A DNA stretch of 7,451 nucleotides from Arenicella sp. (GTDB lineage Bacteria > Pseudomonadota > Gammaproteobacteria > Arenicellales > Arenicellaceae): contig JALZWI010000112.1 in NCBI GenBank assembly GCA_023299895.1, positions 1-7,451 on the forward strand, in the 5' to 3' direction. Under the pieces are notes generated by a model. It had not been told where the DNA came from. It saw nothing but the letters and a program-made list of their open reading frames with translations, and made no database searches. Shown one piece after another: positions 6,782 through 7,451 of this stretch (positions within the stretch are counted from its first letter, which is position 1; every line of letters starts with the position of its first letter). The translations under genes were made by a program, and so were the position numbers.

Positions 6782-6811
6782 TATTCGCGTAGGAAGAAAT
6801 AAATTTTTAGT

Positions 6812-6815
6812 GGAG
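6812..6815 (+). promoter_or_regulatory. Ribosome binding site that fixes a TTG start
   Basis: GGAG, followed by a 7-base spacer, immediately precedes the TTG at 6823-6825. Together with an in-frame TAG at 6808-6810 it fixes the start of the response regulator. Confidence 0.75.
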
Positions 6816-6822
6816 TAGTTTT

Positions 6823-7451
6823 TTGTCAGAATTAATTTCAATTGTTGTTGTGGATGATCATCCTTTATTCAGGGAAGGTGTTGTTACCACCTTGTTAGAT
6901 AGCGGGTATTTTGATGTGGTCGCTCAGGCTTCTTCCAATGAAGAAGCAATTATTCATGCAGAAAAACATATGCCAGATATTATGCTGCTTGATATTAATA
7001 TGCCTGGTGGAGGAATTGAAACTGCAAATACAATTTCTAAGTTAACACCGATAGTAAAAATTATTATCTTAACTGTGTCAGAAGAGCAAGCCGATGTGCA
7101 AGCTGCGCTACAAGCGCAAGCGCAAGGTTATGTGTTAAAAGGTGTGGCCTCTGAAGATTTGATTTCTATATTACGCGATGTGCATCAGGGCGGTTCTTAT
7201 ATTTCACCAAATTTAGCTGCAAATATTTTGATGCGTGGAGAAGAAAAGAAAAGTCGCGATGCAAAAATTGAAGATTTTGATTTAAATGATCGTGAGCGTC
7301 AAATATTAGAAAAACTGGCGATAGGTATGAGCAATCGAGAAATTGCTACAGATGTTTATTTAAGTGAGAAGACAGTTAAGCATTATATGACGAATATCAT
7401 GCACAAACTTCATGTGAGTAACCGAGTGCAAGCCGCGATCAAAGCTTATGA
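6823..7451 (+). CDS. NarL/LuxR-type response regulator (3' end cut by window)
   Basis: Two-domain response regulator, 209 codons visible; the reading frame is still open at the window edge and probably near its end. The receiver domain (about 4-122) has the acidic pair D11-D12 in VVVDDHPLFREG, phosphorylation site D57 in MLLDINMPGGGIE, switch T84 in IIILTVSEE and K106 in GYVLKGVASEDL. The LuxR-type helix-turn-helix (about 151-209) shows LNDRERQILEKLAIGMSNREIATDVYLSEKTVKHYMTNIMHKLHVSNRVQAA. It should be phosphorylated by the kinase ending 80 bp upstream and act as a DNA-binding regulator. Its targets are unknown. The start is TTG: an in-frame stop lies at 6808-6810, and the first internal ATG (residue 50) would destroy the receiver. 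A good GGAG lies 7 bases upstream. The usual small glycine of the ALxAGAxGY motif before strand 5 is replaced by Gln (ALQAQAQGY), without a change in length. Confidence 0.93.
   Translation, partial: MSELISIVVVDDHPLFREGVVTTLLDSGYFDVVAQASSNEEAIIHAEKHMPDIMLLDINMPGGGIETANTISKLTPIVKIIILTVSEEQADVQAALQAQAQGYVLKGVASEDLISILRDVHQGGSYISPNLAANILMRGEEKKSRDAKIEDFDLNDRERQILEKLAIGMSNREIATDVYLSEKTVKHYMTNIMHKLHVSNRVQAAIKAY

Overview
The window looks like a chromosomal segment of an AT-rich gammaproteobacterium (roughly 40% GC by eye). The evidence is a PhoR/PhoB pair very close in layout to the E. coli proteins, a TtcA tRNA thiolase, a DksA/TraR-type zinc-finger protein, an E. coli-type MsrA and a YgdD (DUF423) protein. 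I cannot name a genus. There are nine protein genes, tightly packed. I found no RNA gene, mobile element, CRISPR array or long repeat, and no gene-free stretch longer than about 160 bases.

Left part (1-2075, minus strand): phoB followed by phoR, the phosphate-starvation two-component system, transcribed leftward. Upstream of phoB, in the 140-bp divergent region shared with ttcA, is a good candidate Pho box followed 10 bp later by a TTTAAT -10 element. This suggests PhoB autoregulation. phoB must start at a TTG codon.

Middle (2216-3469, plus strand): ttcA (2-thiocytidine at tRNA position 32) and, 15 bp downstream, a small DksA/TraR-family protein, probably one transcript. It runs head-on into msrA on the minus strand (3479-4081), with only 9 bp between stop codons. 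That msrA encodes an exported methionine-S-sulfoxide reductase with a signal peptide.

Right part (4243-7451, plus strand): a second, cytoplasmic MsrA diverges from the exported one. It is followed at short spacing by a YgdD-type membrane protein, a membrane-bound NarL-type (HisKA_3) sensor kinase, and its LuxR/NarL-type response regulator. The regulator starts at TTG and runs off the right edge. The first three genes are separated by only 10 and 15 bp and look like one operon. The regulator sits 80 bp beyond the kinase, behind a possible promoter of its own.

Most of the window is ordinary housekeeping and stress-response content. The less characterised part is the uncharacterised two-component system linked to a pair of divergent methionine sulfoxide reductases. 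A role in sensing oxidative or envelope stress is a guess from context. I see no clear evidence of a wholly new kind of system.
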